From Teredinibacter purpureus (GTDB lineage: Bacteria > Pseudomonadota > Gammaproteobacteria > Pseudomonadales > Cellvibrionaceae), in assembly GCF_014217335.1 (NCBI RefSeq), contig NZ_CP060092.1, positions 4,557,501-4,621,500 of the forward strand: a DNA stretch of 64,000 nucleotides. Reading direction: 5' to 3'. This document shows, one piece after another, positions 9,833 to 19,724 of this stretch; within the stretch, counting starts at the first letter, position 1; every line of letters starts with the position of its first letter. Both the position numbers and the translations under genes were made by a program. The notes beneath the pieces are model-generated. The model was not told the DNA's origin, made no database searches, and saw only the letters and a program-made list of their open reading frames with translations.

Positions 9833-12800
9833 TTATCTGCGAGCAGGGCTGCGCATATCGAGTATGTAGGGGTACTCTCCTGAGGGTTCCTCTGGCGGTA
9901 GTTCCATGGGTCTCGGTGGCTCTTGATTAGGGAAGAACTCGCGCATCGCATCTACTTCAGGGGTCGGTATAAAGGGCCCTTGAGAGTGGCTTAGGGTTTC
10001 AAAACGATTGATACGACGGGATTCCGCCTCATAAGAATTAATGGGGAACGTCTCATAGCTACGCCCGCCTGGGTGGGTTACATGGTAGCTACAGCCACCA
10101 ATGGAGCGGCCATTCCAGGTATCGATTAGGTCAAAATGCAGTGGTACATGCACGCCAATCATCGGATGTAACGCCGACGGTGGCTGCCAAGCACGATAAC
10201 GCACGCCACCGACATACTCAGCATGACAACCAGTATTGCGAAGCGGGACTCGGCGGCCATTACAGGCCAATACATAGCGGCCTTCCGTTAAGCCGGTTGC
10301 TCTGATTTGCAGGCGTTCAACCGAGGAGTCTACGTAACGAGAGGTGCCAAAGCTACTGCTTTCCTCGCCAAGTACATGCCAAGGCTCTACGGCCCAGCGT
10401 AATTCCAGCTCGATATCATCGAGTTGCACGCGCCCATAGTGTGGGAAGCGGAACTCTTCAAAGGGGGCGAGCCATTCAAGTTGGAAGTCGTAGCCGTGCG
10501 CCTGTAGGTCTTCAACCACGAATTTCATATCCTGCCAAAGGTAATGCGGCAACATAAAGCGGTCGTGTAGCTCAGTACCCCAGCGAATTAGCGGCTTTTT
10601 ATAGGGTTCATCCCAGAATCGCGCAACCAGACAGCGAATTAACAACGCTTGTACCAGAGCCATACGGCTGTGGGGGGGCATTTCAAAACCCCGGAATTCA
10701 AGGATACCCAGTCGACCACTGGCACTGTTGGGTGCATAAAGTTTGTCGATACAAAATTCCGAGCGGTGAGTATTACCAGTAATATCGATAAGTAAGTTAC
10801 GTAATAGACGGTCTACTAACCAAGGTTGTGGCACTTCACCCTCGGTCATTTGAGAAAACGCTACTTCCAGTTCGTAGAGCATTTCATCGCGGCCTTCATC
10901 AACGCGTGGAGCCTGGCTGGTAGGGCCGATAAACATACCTGAGAATAGGTAAGACAGGCTGGGATGGTGTTGCCAAAAGGTGATTAAGCTACGCAATAAA
11001 TCCGGCCGCCGTAATAAGGGGCTATCGGTTGGGGTGGCACCACCCAAGGTAATATGGTTGCCACCACCCGTGCCGGTATGACGGCCATCGAGCATAAACT
11101 TTTCGGTAGATAAGCGCGATAAGCGCGCTTCTTCGTAAAGTGATGTGGTGGTTGCGACCAGTTCTTCCCAGTTGTTTGACGGATGCACATTAACTTCGAT
11201 CACCCCGGGGTCTGGAGTGACCAGCAGTTTTTGCATGCGTGGGTCGCGCGGTGGTTCATAGCCTTCAATAATAACGGCTAGCTCTAAGGTGCTCGCAGTT
11301 TTTTCAATAGCGGCCACTAACTCAACATAATCTTCGAGATAATCCAATGGCGGCATAAATATATGCAGGCGACCTTCGCGGGCCTCAATACACATGGCTG
11401 TGCGCACCACTAATTCAGCATCTTCGGGATCAGGAAGTTCTGTTACTTGCGTCTCTTTAGCGTCAGCAAAGCCGATTTCTGAGCGTTTTGGTAAATTGTC
11501 TCGGGGTTCAAAAGGGTCGCGCTGGGGTTTGATTTTGTCTGCCTTACTCCCTATTTCGGGCAATTGGCCCAATGGTAACCGCAGCCCCATGGGAGAATCT
11601 CCTGGAGTCAGGGTAATGCGCTCGCGCTTCATTGGCCAGACACTGCTATTCCAGCTTTTTTGGTCCTCTTCTAGCGGCCAGCCGGTACTGCGGTTCAGTG
11701 GAATAACGATACCTGAGGGCACATCAAAACCGCGTTCAATTAAACGGGCAAGGCGACGCCGGTCCAGTGCGCTATCAAGTTTATGCGCCAGAATATCAAT
11801 ATTCTTGGGTAGGTTTTGCTCTTGCATTAAGTAATACAGGCCGTCTTCGTAGGCAGGCTGGCAGCAGGGCCTGGGAATGACTAGCAAGTCGCACAGGTGG
11901 CGACCAAAACGGGTTGCGTCTTTGATGGTGTAGTCGTAATTTTTGTCGATTCTAGCCAGTAATCTATCATCTTCCCACAGCGGTTCGTTATCTTTACGCC
12001 AGAACACACCTAGTGCCCAACGCGGCACTTCCTCACCAGGATACCATTTGCCTTGCCCGTAATGCAGCAAGCCTTTTGGTGCGTAGCGATCGCGCAGGCG
12101 TAGTAATAGCGTTTTGGCTAAGCTGAGTTTGTCTTCACCGAGTGCCCCGGTATTCCATTGCTCTGACTCCATATCATCAATGGAGACAAAGGTTGGTTCG
12201 CCGCCCATGGTTAGGCGCACATCATTTTGGTCGAATTTAGTGTCAACGAACCTACCGAGCGCCTGTATATGTTGCCACTGTTCTTCACTATAGGGTTTGG
12301 TGACGCGCGGGTCTTCGAGTACGCGCTCTACGGTATTACTGAAATCAAATTCCACTTCGCATTTGTCGGTGGCACCAACAATAGGTGCGGCTGATACTGG
12401 GCTTGGTGTGCAGGCTAAAGGGATATGGCCTTCACTGGCAAATAAACCGGAGGTAGGGTCTAAGCCCACCCAGCCAGCACCGGGGATAAAGACTTCACAC
12501 CATGCATGTAGGTCAGTGAAATCTTCAGCGGCACCAGAAGGTCCGTCTAAGGATTTTTCATCGGGTTTTAGTTGCACTAAGTAGCCCGAGGCAAATCGAG
12601 CGGCAAGCCCAAGGTGGCGTAATAACTGCACCAGTAGCCAGGCAGAGTCACGACAAGAGCCTTTTGCTTTTTGTAAGGTGGCATCAGGCGTTTGAATACC
12701 CGGCTCTAGCCGTACTAAGTATTCGATTTCTTTTTCTACGTACTGATTAATTTCTACTAAGAAATCATTAATCGTGCCTTTTTTGTTTTTTACGCCCATC

Positions 12801-13192
12801 AAAAACTTTTTAAACTTTGGCCCACATTTGAGTTTTTCTAAATAGGGACGCAGCTCTGCTTTAAGTTGCGTAGTATATTTAAAGGGGTAGTTTTCAGCGT
12901 ATTCTTCAACAAAAAAATCGAAGGGGTTAATCGTTGTCATATCGGCGATGACTTCAACGTCCACTTCAAATTCGGTACATTTCTCGGGAAATACTAGCCG
13001 CGCAAGATAGTTACCAAAAGCATCCTGCTGCCAATTAATAAAATGTTGCTCCGGCTTTATTTTCAGGCTGTAGCTGTGAATAGGTGTGCGCGAATGCGGC
13101 GCTGGACGCAACCTCACGGTGTGGGCTGATAAGCTTACTGGGCGATCAAATTTATACGAGGTCCGATGATTAATTGCGACACGGATAGTCAT
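9833..13192 (-). CDS. Transglutaminase-DUF2126 fusion protein
   Basis: This is a 1119-residue protein. The N-terminal third is a transglutaminase core with Cys180 (GSCRDSAW), His229 (DLHAWCEV) and Asp245 (GLDPTSG). The rest is DUF2126, recognisable from MGGEPTFVSIDDME, the GGGNHITLGG motif and a C-terminal SYHVTHPGGRSYE segment. DUF2126 has been proposed to be a glutamine-synthetase-like carboxylate-amine ligase; that comes from family literature and is not visible here. Length is normal for the family. It follows the alpha-E gene after 82 bp in the same operon-like cluster. No membrane segments are seen. Confidence 0.88.
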   Translation of the reverse strand: MTIRVAINHRTSYKFDRPVSLSAHTVRLRPAPHSRTPIHSYSLKIKPEQHFINWQQDAFGNYLARLVFPEKCTEFEVDVEVIADMTTINPFDFFVEEYAENYPFKYTTQLKAELRPYLEKLKCGPKFKKFLMGVKNKKGTINDFLVEINQYVEKEIEYLVRLEPGIQTPDATLQKAKGSCRDSAWLLVQLLRHLGLAARFASGYLVQLKPDEKSLDGPSGAAEDFTDLHAWCEVFIPGAGWVGLDPTSGLFASEGHIPLACTPSPVSAAPIVGATDKCEVEFDFSNTVERVLEDPRVTKPYSEEQWQHIQALGRFVDTKFDQNDVRLTMGGEPTFVSIDDMESEQWNTGALGEDKLSLAKTLLLRLRDRYAPKGLLHYGQGKWYPGEEVPRWALGVFWRKDNEPLWEDDRLLARIDKNYDYTIKDATRFGRHLCDLLVIPRPCCQPAYEDGLYYLMQEQNLPKNIDILAHKLDSALDRRRLARLIERGFDVPSGIVIPLNRSTGWPLEEDQKSWNSSVWPMKRERITLTPGDSPMGLRLPLGQLPEIGSKADKIKPQRDPFEPRDNLPKRSEIGFADAKETQVTELPDPEDAELVVRTAMCIEAREGRLHIFMPPLDYLEDYVELVAAIEKTASTLELAVIIEGYEPPRDPRMQKLLVTPDPGVIEVNVHPSNNWEELVATTTSLYEEARLSRLSTEKFMLDGRHTGTGGGNHITLGGATPTDSPLLRRPDLLRSLITFWQHHPSLSYLFSGMFIGPTSQAPRVDEGRDEMLYELEVAFSQMTEGEVPQPWLVDRLLRNLLIDITGNTHRSEFCIDKLYAPNSASGRLGILEFRGFEMPPHSRMALVQALLIRCLVARFWDEPYKKPLIRWGTELHDRFMLPHYLWQDMKFVVEDLQAHGYDFQLEWLAPFEEFRFPHYGRVQLDDIELELRWAVEPWHVLGEESSSFGTSRYVDSSVERLQIRATGLTEGRYVLACNGRRVPLRNTGCHAEYVGGVRYRAWQPPSALHPMIGVHVPLHFDLIDTWNGRSIGGCSYHVTHPGGRSYETFPINSYEAESRRINRFETLSHSQGPFIPTPEVDAMREFFPNQEPPRPMELPPEEPSGEYPYILDMRSPARR

Positions 13193-13274
13193 ATGCGCTT
13201 ACCGCCTTTGGCTTGAAAAACGTAAGTGATATGCTCATTCGCAATAGCGATAGTGCTGAGTTTACAGGTTGAAA

Positions 13275-14213
13275 TCATTCGGATTCCTTTAGAAACCAGG
13301 TGCTGCCAATTTCGGCACTGAGCTCTATTAGCCCTGCCTGAAATTGATCGATAAAAAGATGTAGCTCTTCTCGTGAGCTTGCCTGTGTGTCAAATCGCGA
13401 GAGCTTTCGGCGTGAACGGTCTAGTAGCTTGAGTGCGCTTTTGTGGTTATTTAAGGGCAGTAATTCTTCGCGCATACCGTTAAGACAAAACTTTACCGAG
13501 CGTGGTAATGAGGCCTCACGAAGAATAAAGTCCACCATAGAATTAGCTTCTACCTGCGGGCCAAATTGCTGGCGATAGGCGCCCATTGCTGACAGGGATT
13601 TTAGCAGGCTTGCCCAGATGAGTGGGTCCACTGTACTGTGGTGACGATCTTCCCCAAGTAAGGCTGCTGCGCCAACATCAATGATTCTTGTGGTCATGTC
13701 CGCGCGCTCAATCAGACAGCCTAGTTTGATAAAGCGATGGGCATGGTTGCGTGGTAATGTGGACATCATCATGCCATTGATGGTTTGGCAACGAGTGATA
13801 ACATTTTCTAAAAATTTGTAACGGTTGCGCCGCCCTACGGATTTCTCGGCGAATTCTTGCGTGTAGAGATACAGCTCATTGACGTATTCCCATGTTTCTT
13901 GAGGCAGTGCATCACGCGTTGTGCGCACATTCTCTCTGGCAGCGCGGATGGCGTTGTAAATGCCTCCGGCGTTATCTTTATCCGCAATGATAAATTTTAA
14001 AACGTTTTGTTCGTTATAAACCCGGTAACGTTCGTTATAAATCGGCTCAGCATCTTGTATTCTGATTAATGTATCCCAACCAGGTTCAGAGCCATCGGGT
14101 ATATCCAGAGTCATATGGGTGTAGGAATGAACCAGGCGTGCAGTGTCCTCCGCACGCTCAAGATAACGCGCCATCCAATATAGTCGTTCAGCAACTCGCG
14201 ATAGCATTGTCAT
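13275..14213 (-). CDS. Stand-alone alpha-E domain protein (DUF403)
   Basis: This is a 312-residue, almost wholly helical protein that begins MLSRVAERLYWMARYLERAEDTARL, the alpha-E signature with repeated Glu and Arg in helix 1. Alpha-E proteins are obligate genomic partners of circularly permuted ATP-grasp enzymes. Their own activity is unknown; they may present the substrate. The start overlaps the ATP-grasp stop by 4 bp (ATGA), so the two are translationally coupled. The same domain is fused to an ATP-grasp in the gene at 7137-9755. Confidence 0.88.
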   Translation of the reverse strand: MTMLSRVAERLYWMARYLERAEDTARLVHSYTHMTLDIPDGSEPGWDTLIRIQDAEPIYNERYRVYNEQNVLKFIIADKDNAGGIYNAIRAARENVRTTRDALPQETWEYVNELYLYTQEFAEKSVGRRNRYKFLENVITRCQTINGMMMSTLPRNHAHRFIKLGCLIERADMTTRIIDVGAAALLGEDRHHSTVDPLIWASLLKSLSAMGAYRQQFGPQVEANSMVDFILREASLPRSVKFCLNGMREELLPLNNHKSALKLLDRSRRKLSRFDTQASSREELHLFIDQFQAGLIELSAEIGSTWFLKESE

Positions 14214-15658
14214 TTTTTTGTCTCCACGATCCAGGTATCTTTACTGCCACCGCCTTGGGAGGAGTTGACGACTAGCGAGCCTTTGACCAAAGCTACACGG
14301 GTTAAACCGCCGGGTGTCACCCAAGTATCTTTACCTTGGAGGATAAAGGGGCGCAAATCCAAATGCCTGGGTTCCACTTTGTCTTCGATATAAGTGGGGG
14401 CAGTGGACAGCGCCAGTGTGGGTTGCCCAATATAATTACGCGGGTTTTCTTCAATCAACTTAGCGAACTCCGCTCTTTTTTTCTCGCTAGCATGGGGACC
14501 GACCATTAGCCCGTAGCCGCCGGATTCGTTAGCGGGTTTAACCACGAGTTTATCTAGGTTGGCAAGTACGTAGTCGCGATCATTTTTGTTCATGCATAGG
14601 TAGGTTTTAACGCTGGCAAGCAGTGGCTTTTCGTTGAGATAGTAGCGAATCATTTCCGGCACATAGGCATAGACAACTTTGTCATCAGCAACACCTGCGC
14701 CGGGCGCATTGGCAATGGCGACATTACCTGCTTTCCATGCGCGCATGATACCGGGAACACCTAAGGTGCTGTCTTTTCGAAAAACTTCCGGGTCGAGAAA
14801 GTCGTCATCAATACGTCGATAAACGACATCAACGCGGATCGGCCCATCAACAGTACGCATATAGACACAGTCGTCATCGCTGACAAATAGGTCGCCGCCC
14901 TCTACTAATTCTACGCCCATACCTTGAGCAAGGTAGGCGTGTTCAAAATAGGCGGAGTTAAAAATACCGGGGGTCAGCACCACAATACAAGGGCGAGTTA
15001 CGTCACGGGGTGATAACGAAGCGAGAGTACTGTGCAGGCGAGATGGATAATCATCTATCGGTAAAATACTGTAGTTTTCAAATAGCTCTGGTAGTACGCG
15101 CTTGGTTATTTCTCGGTTTTCCAGCATGTAGGAAACACCGGAAGGCACGCGTAGATTATCTTCTAGTACATAGAACTTTCCGTTCTTATCTCGCACCAAA
15201 TCAGAGCCACAGATATGAGCCCATGCCCCATGAATGGGCGACACTCCTGTGCACTGAGCTCTATAGTTGCCCGACTCGAGGACAATATCCGCAGGCACAA
15301 TACCATCGGCAAGGATTTTTTGCTCATTATAAATATCATCAATGAACCGATTAAGAGCACGGCTGCGTTGTATTAGGCCACGTTGCACTAGATCCCAATC
15401 CTTGGCTGGGATGACACGGGGAATAATATCGAAGGGCCAAGCTCGATCGATGTTTTGCCCCTCGCTATAGACGGTAAATGAAACCCCCATCTCCTTAATG
15501 GCCAGCTCGGCGGCGCCTCGGCGGGTATGCATTTCCTCTAGCGACAAACCCTGCAGCATATTGATTAGTTGTCGTGCTGCTACCCTAGGTTTGGCTGCAG
15601 GTGTAATTAGTTCGTCGAAAAAATCGCTTGTGGTGTAGGACTTCCAGCTTTTATTCAT
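14210..15658 (-). CDS. Circularly permuted type-2 ATP-grasp protein
   Basis: This is a 482-residue DUF404/DUF407 protein. Motifs include PFDIIPRVIPAKDWDLVQRG, VLEDNLRVPSGVSYMLENRE, TPGIFNSAYFEHAYLA and the Gly-rich KPANESGGYGLMVG expected to close over ATP. Predicted reaction: ATP-dependent amide-bond formation on a peptide or protein substrate that is still unknown. It is the first gene of the minus-strand cluster, so a promoter should lie in 15659-15800. The downstream alpha-E start overlaps its stop. Confidence 0.9.
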   Translation of the reverse strand: MNKSWKSYTTSDFFDELITPAAKPRVAARQLINMLQGLSLEEMHTRRGAAELAIKEMGVSFTVYSEGQNIDRAWPFDIIPRVIPAKDWDLVQRGLIQRSRALNRFIDDIYNEQKILADGIVPADIVLESGNYRAQCTGVSPIHGAWAHICGSDLVRDKNGKFYVLEDNLRVPSGVSYMLENREITKRVLPELFENYSILPIDDYPSRLHSTLASLSPRDVTRPCIVVLTPGIFNSAYFEHAYLAQGMGVELVEGGDLFVSDDDCVYMRTVDGPIRVDVVYRRIDDDFLDPEVFRKDSTLGVPGIMRAWKAGNVAIANAPGAGVADDKVVYAYVPEMIRYYLNEKPLLASVKTYLCMNKNDRDYVLANLDKLVVKPANESGGYGLMVGPHASEKKRAEFAKLIEENPRNYIGQPTLALSTAPTYIEDKVEPRHLDLRPFILQGKDTWVTPGGLTRVALVKGSLVVNSSQGGGSKDTWIVETKK

Positions 15659-15954
15659 TGAGTCGTTTTTCCAGATAGAATATTTTTTATATTAGCAAGC
15701 CTTATGCCAGCTACTGGACTTAGATGGAATAAATACGCTACATCGTAATCTACTATAAATATCTGCTTGCTGGGTAGTTATATAAATATAGAAATATTTA
15801 TATAACTAGTGCCCGTATATATGTGCGCTACGTAATAAGTTATGTAGGGAATTTTAAGGGCCGATTACAGTGTAAATCAGGGGCCGCTGGATATGTATGC
15901 TAATTTTATTATCAAGGTGATGAGTTAGGGTGGGATTACTTAGTACCGGGTTTT

Positions 15955-16430
15955 ATCGCAAGTGGAACTTATCGAACAGTTAATGCAGGTTAAAATTGAG
16001 CGCTGATCCAAATCGGCTGTATTAGTGTGACGGCACTCGTGTGCGCTGTCGCCTTTTTGAAACCGGCTTTTTTGGTCAGCTATGTTGAGATTACCCGGTT
16101 TACAATAGCCAGCACTGTAGTGACAACCCGCGGGTTGCTTGCCAGTAAAAATCGTAAAGTATAGGGAAAACTGAGCACCCATTGACGAATGGTGCAGCGG
16201 TTTCCGCCATGCGCCCTGCCCCGCAACTTGGACAAAAACCTCGGCGCTTGCAACTGTACACCACCAAATGCTCATGGTGGTAACCTTCACAACGGTCACG
16301 AAGAAAGCCGTACTCCAATCGCCCGCATTCAAGTACTCATCAAACTCTCGCGTAACATGGCGAGGCAAAAATCTTCCCGCTTCGCTCAAGTGCAACTGAA
16401 AATCGGGCCAATGGCACTCGATAAATTGTT
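15955..16430 (-). pseudogene. Decayed IS91-family transposase fragment
   Basis: Joined across frames, the minus strand reads HWPDFQLHLSEAGRFLPRHV, then CGRLEYGFLRDRCEG, YSCKRRGFCPSCGAGRMAET (the zinc-binding CxxC region), QWVLSFPYTLRFLLASNP, LTKKAGFKKATAHTSAVTLI and RFGSALNFNLH. These are consecutive blocks of the N-terminal half of IS91-type (HUH/Y2) transposases. At least three frameshifts and in-frame stops (TAG, TAA) break it, and the catalytic tyrosine half is absent. It lies between the ATP-grasp cluster and the frameshifted TIGR03747 gene, so it may mark an old insertion junction. No intact terminal sequences were found. Confidence 0.75.
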
Positions 16431-16911
16431 AGAGTAGTATTTGCTATGGCTTGTGGCGGACATAGGCAAACACCTTGCCGGCCAGACATCCTGTACCCAA
16501 AGCACTCGCTGAGCAACCTTTATTTTTCAGTGTATTTCCTAATGTGACCGTTATGGAGGAGGTAGTCTTGATGAGTATAAGGTCCGCTTAGGGTCAACTA
16601 CCGAAGTAAACCCCATTTTAAGCTATTAGGCAGCACACCCCCCGATAGCAGACTCTGGACAAGTAAGGCTGTCGATCACATGCTGAGTGAGCAACCCCTT
16701 AAGGCGGCCTCTTTATGACACCGGGGGTTATTGAGTTCTCTAATGTATTAAGTATGTAACTTTAGTACATGGTATGGATCTTTATTACTCGATGACATCG
16801 ACAACATTCACCAAAAAATTCCCATAGCAATCATCAGATACTCAATAAAATTGTCGATAAATTCTCTGAATCATTAAAAACTATTTGAGTAAAACATTAG
16901 ATTGTAAACGG
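16431..16911. other. Gene-free spacer right of the IS91 remnant
   Basis: These 480 bases contain no open frame with protein-like composition and no clear hairpin. They may hold the unrecognisable remainder of the IS91 element or its target, because the transposase similarity fades near 16430. The right part is AT-rich and abuts the end of the TIGR03747 reading frame. Confidence 0.4.
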
Positions 16912-17612
16912 CTAAAAATATTTCTTTAAACGCTCAAAACTAATACGAACCGCCAATCCCAACAGAATGGCAAACGGAAAAATAACAATGACCGGATTCA
17001 CGCTGTACGGCAAACTGATATAAACCACACAAGCAAGCACAAAGGCCGGTGTAATGGACTTTTTGGCAAGATTGAACACATTGCTGCTTTCCCGTCCTCC
17101 TCCCCAGCGCCGACGACGCCTGAAAATAAAAAAATAGGGAGCGAGAAAAATATCAACGCTAAACGAACCACAAAAGTTTGTGCCACGTAATTGGCAGCCT
17201 GCCAATAATCCTTATAGCGGTCAGACAATCCGTGAATCCACTTCTGAATAGCGTCCATGCTACCCATCGATACCTTGGATATGGGTGTTCCGGTACTTAG
17301 CGTAGTTAACCATGATTGTTGTGCTATCCAGTTTACCGCTGTCGCTGTCGCGCTAATGACTTGGCCTTTGATAACCAGTGATTCGTTCTTCAATGACTGA
17401 TTCAGATAGCGCTGATCCATAGCGAGTACGGTTTTAGCGTGATTCGAACCTTGTTCTGCCCAAAACCGGTTGATGCCAATCCACTCGATGATAATTGAAA
17501 GCAATAAACTAATGATCAACCATGCAGCTAATTGCACTGTAGCCGATAATAATTTGCCGATTAAGCCCGGTTCTTTTCTTCTGGGTACGGGGGTTTGTTG
17601 CTGTTTTGGCAT
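16912..17612 (-). pseudogene. ICE membrane protein, PFL_4697/TIGR03747 type, frameshifted
   Basis: The N-terminal frame (from 17612) gives a membrane protein with transmembrane stretches near residues 30-45 and 150-165, ending LPIFLFSGVVGAGEEDG. The natural C-terminus, RRWGGGRESSNVFNLAKKS to ISFERLKKYF at 16912, is in another frame. The frame change falls near 17095-17115. Family members have about ten residues between the hydrophobic segment and the RRWGGGRESS motif that are missing here, so a small out-of-frame deletion is likely. Taken alone, the first frame would end at 16998 with 204 residues and an unrelated tail. This inner-membrane protein normally follows TraD, as here. It is probably non-functional. 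Confidence 0.75.
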
Positions 17613-17654
17613 GGGCAGGCTTATCCCTTTCGATCATTAACTATCAGCCATTAA

Positions 17655-19724
17655 CTACCGGCGATGATAGCTCGGCCAATCCATCACCGAGCTGTAGTTC
17701 TGCCGCATTTGACACAACATGCTGCCCAAATCATCGGGCAGTTCCTGATCATCAACTTTGGAGGGCATGGGGATACGGATTTTCCACAGCTCGCTGCCTC
17801 TGAGTAATACAAAGGCCTGGCCTTTGGGCAGTGCAACAATATCAGCCGGTGAGATCATCGGCACTCGGCTGACGCTGATACGATCTTCATTGTTCGAGGT
17901 AAAACCAAAGCTACCATTGGCCTCGGTGCCATCAATCACACCGGACACTGCCATAATTTCACTGACACTGACTTCGGGTAATTGCTTGGTAAACATTTCA
18001 CAGGTCGAAATTTCTTTCACGCCCATAATAATCATGGTGCCGATATTGCCCGCGATCTGCCCCGCTTTCGCTTCACTGCCGAGTTCGGCAATGGGGTCAC
18101 TCCAGGTTTGGGTATAAAGATTCAGTTCATATCCCGCACCACCGCTTTTATTAATCAGGGTTTTAAATTGCGGCCCAATTAAATCGGAAAATTCATCCCC
18201 GTGAATCACCACAGTGGGGGCTTTTTGTTTTTTGGACGGCTGACCATTCGCCCCTTCTTTGCCAATCCCGTGTTTGTAAATATGGCCTGCTAGGCTGGTT
18301 AAATCACTGAACATGGAGGCACCCACCGCACTGGCCACTTCCGCATCGGTCAACGCATCCAGGCCGACATAAACCACGGCTTCTGTACGAATAGCCTCCG
18401 CCCATTCCAGTTGTGGTCGGGAATCTTCCGTATCATGAACATCAGGGGCTAAAATTGCGTTGATTTTACCGGTGGTGAGTTTTTCTAAAAACGGCTTGGC
18501 GGCAATGGTGATCTTCTGAAAATATTCACGGTCGTAGCGAAACACCGAGACAAGCCCTTCCAATATTTGATCTAACTCGCCCAGAGTTTTCAGGTATCTC
18601 ACCAAGGCAATGGCATCGGGGTCTTTGCCCTGTTCGGCGCGGGGCAGTGATTTAACATTCATGGCATCACGCACCGCCTCTAACTCACCCTCCCAGTCTT
18701 CACTGCCATGCTCGTTTAACCAGTGCCTTCCATACTGGATCAACAAGGGATCAATATCACTCAGATAGCGGCGAATTTTGGGGAAGTCAGGTTTAATGTC
18801 CAGTGCATCCAAGACGACAGAAATAATATTGACAAACAGCCAGATAAATTCCTTAAAAGCCGCTGCATCCCCCTCTGACGGTAATTGACTGGCAATACGG
18901 CTAGCGACCTCAGTAATACGGGAAAATGAACCAATAGCGTTGTAGCGGGCGCTTAGTTCTGGGTAGCCCAAGTGAAAGACAATCAGTTTGCGGCCTGCTC
19001 GTTGAGTTTCGATATAAATACGCTTTAAATAATCCGCATCGCCTTTAGGGTCGAGCACGATCACGCAGTTATTACCCCGTCGGATATCTTGGGTGGTTAG
19101 AATTTCCGCCAACCGTGTTTTACCGTGGCGGGTACGGGCAACCACCACCATATGCCCTACCCGATCACTCAGCGGCATTACCGCATTGGTTTCCGCCCCG
19201 ATCCCGACACCGTGTATCACGGCATCGCCCCCCACCGCCGGTGGTGGACGAACGGGATTCAGGGCGGAATCTGTCGCCGTCCATTGCATTAACTTTTTTA
19301 GACCCAGAGTATGCTCCCAATCCAATTCCTTACGGCGTATCCACTGCGACAAGGCACTCACTTGCAGGTAACGCTCAGCCCGTTTATCACGCGCTGCATA
19401 CAGCCGTTCCGTGTGGGTTTGATTCCATCGAAAACCACGACCTAAAAATAGTACCGATTGACTGATGGGTATTTTAGTCGCCGATAACACATAACGGGGC
19501 GTACGTTTAAGATGGCGCTGATAGCGTAATACTCGCCACGCCTGACAGCCTCGCCATAACCCCAAACCACTCAGACAAGCGGCGCTGAACAGCGCAACGG
19601 TGGGTGTCATCATCATGATGTGTGGTGCTTTCAATACCACTCCAGCAGAACACAGTGCCACCGCTGCCGAAGCCAGCTCGACCGGAGGCCGTAACAGCAC
19701 CTCAACTTCGTAGCGATCCGTCAT
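17655..19724 (-). CDS. traD: Conjugative coupling ATPase TraD, SXT/PFGI type
   Basis: This is a 689-residue type IV coupling protein of the TIGR03743 group. Two hydrophobic segments lie near the N-terminus (about residues 18-35 and 40-58). Walker A is ARTRHGKT with Lys202, and a Walker-B-like strand NNCVIVLDPKGD follows. It is expected to be an inner-membrane hexamer that hands relaxosome DNA to the secretion channel. I place the start at 19724, where ATGA overlaps the stop of the upstream gene; an ATG three codons earlier is possible. The gene looks intact, unlike the TIGR03747 gene 42 bp downstream. Confidence 0.9.
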   Translation of the reverse strand: MTDRYEVEVLLRPPVELASAAVALCSAGVVLKAPHIMMMTPTVALFSAACLSGLGLWRGCQAWRVLRYQRHLKRTPRYVLSATKIPISQSVLFLGRGFRWNQTHTERLYAARDKRAERYLQVSALSQWIRRKELDWEHTLGLKKLMQWTATDSALNPVRPPPAVGGDAVIHGVGIGAETNAVMPLSDRVGHMVVVARTRHGKTRLAEILTTQDIRRGNNCVIVLDPKGDADYLKRIYIETQRAGRKLIVFHLGYPELSARYNAIGSFSRITEVASRIASQLPSEGDAAAFKEFIWLFVNIISVVLDALDIKPDFPKIRRYLSDIDPLLIQYGRHWLNEHGSEDWEGELEAVRDAMNVKSLPRAEQGKDPDAIALVRYLKTLGELDQILEGLVSVFRYDREYFQKITIAAKPFLEKLTTGKINAILAPDVHDTEDSRPQLEWAEAIRTEAVVYVGLDALTDAEVASAVGASMFSDLTSLAGHIYKHGIGKEGANGQPSKKQKAPTVVIHGDEFSDLIGPQFKTLINKSGGAGYELNLYTQTWSDPIAELGSEAKAGQIAGNIGTMIIMGVKEISTCEMFTKQLPEVSVSEIMAVSGVIDGTEANGSFGFTSNNEDRISVSRVPMISPADIVALPKGQAFVLLRGSELWKIRIPMPSKVDDQELPDDLGSMLCQMRQNYSSVMDWPSYHRR

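Noticed and set aside
11394-11834. Plus-strand 146-residue open frame inside the DUF2126 gene
   Set aside because: Antisense shadow with Ser/Arg-rich composition and no ribosome site.
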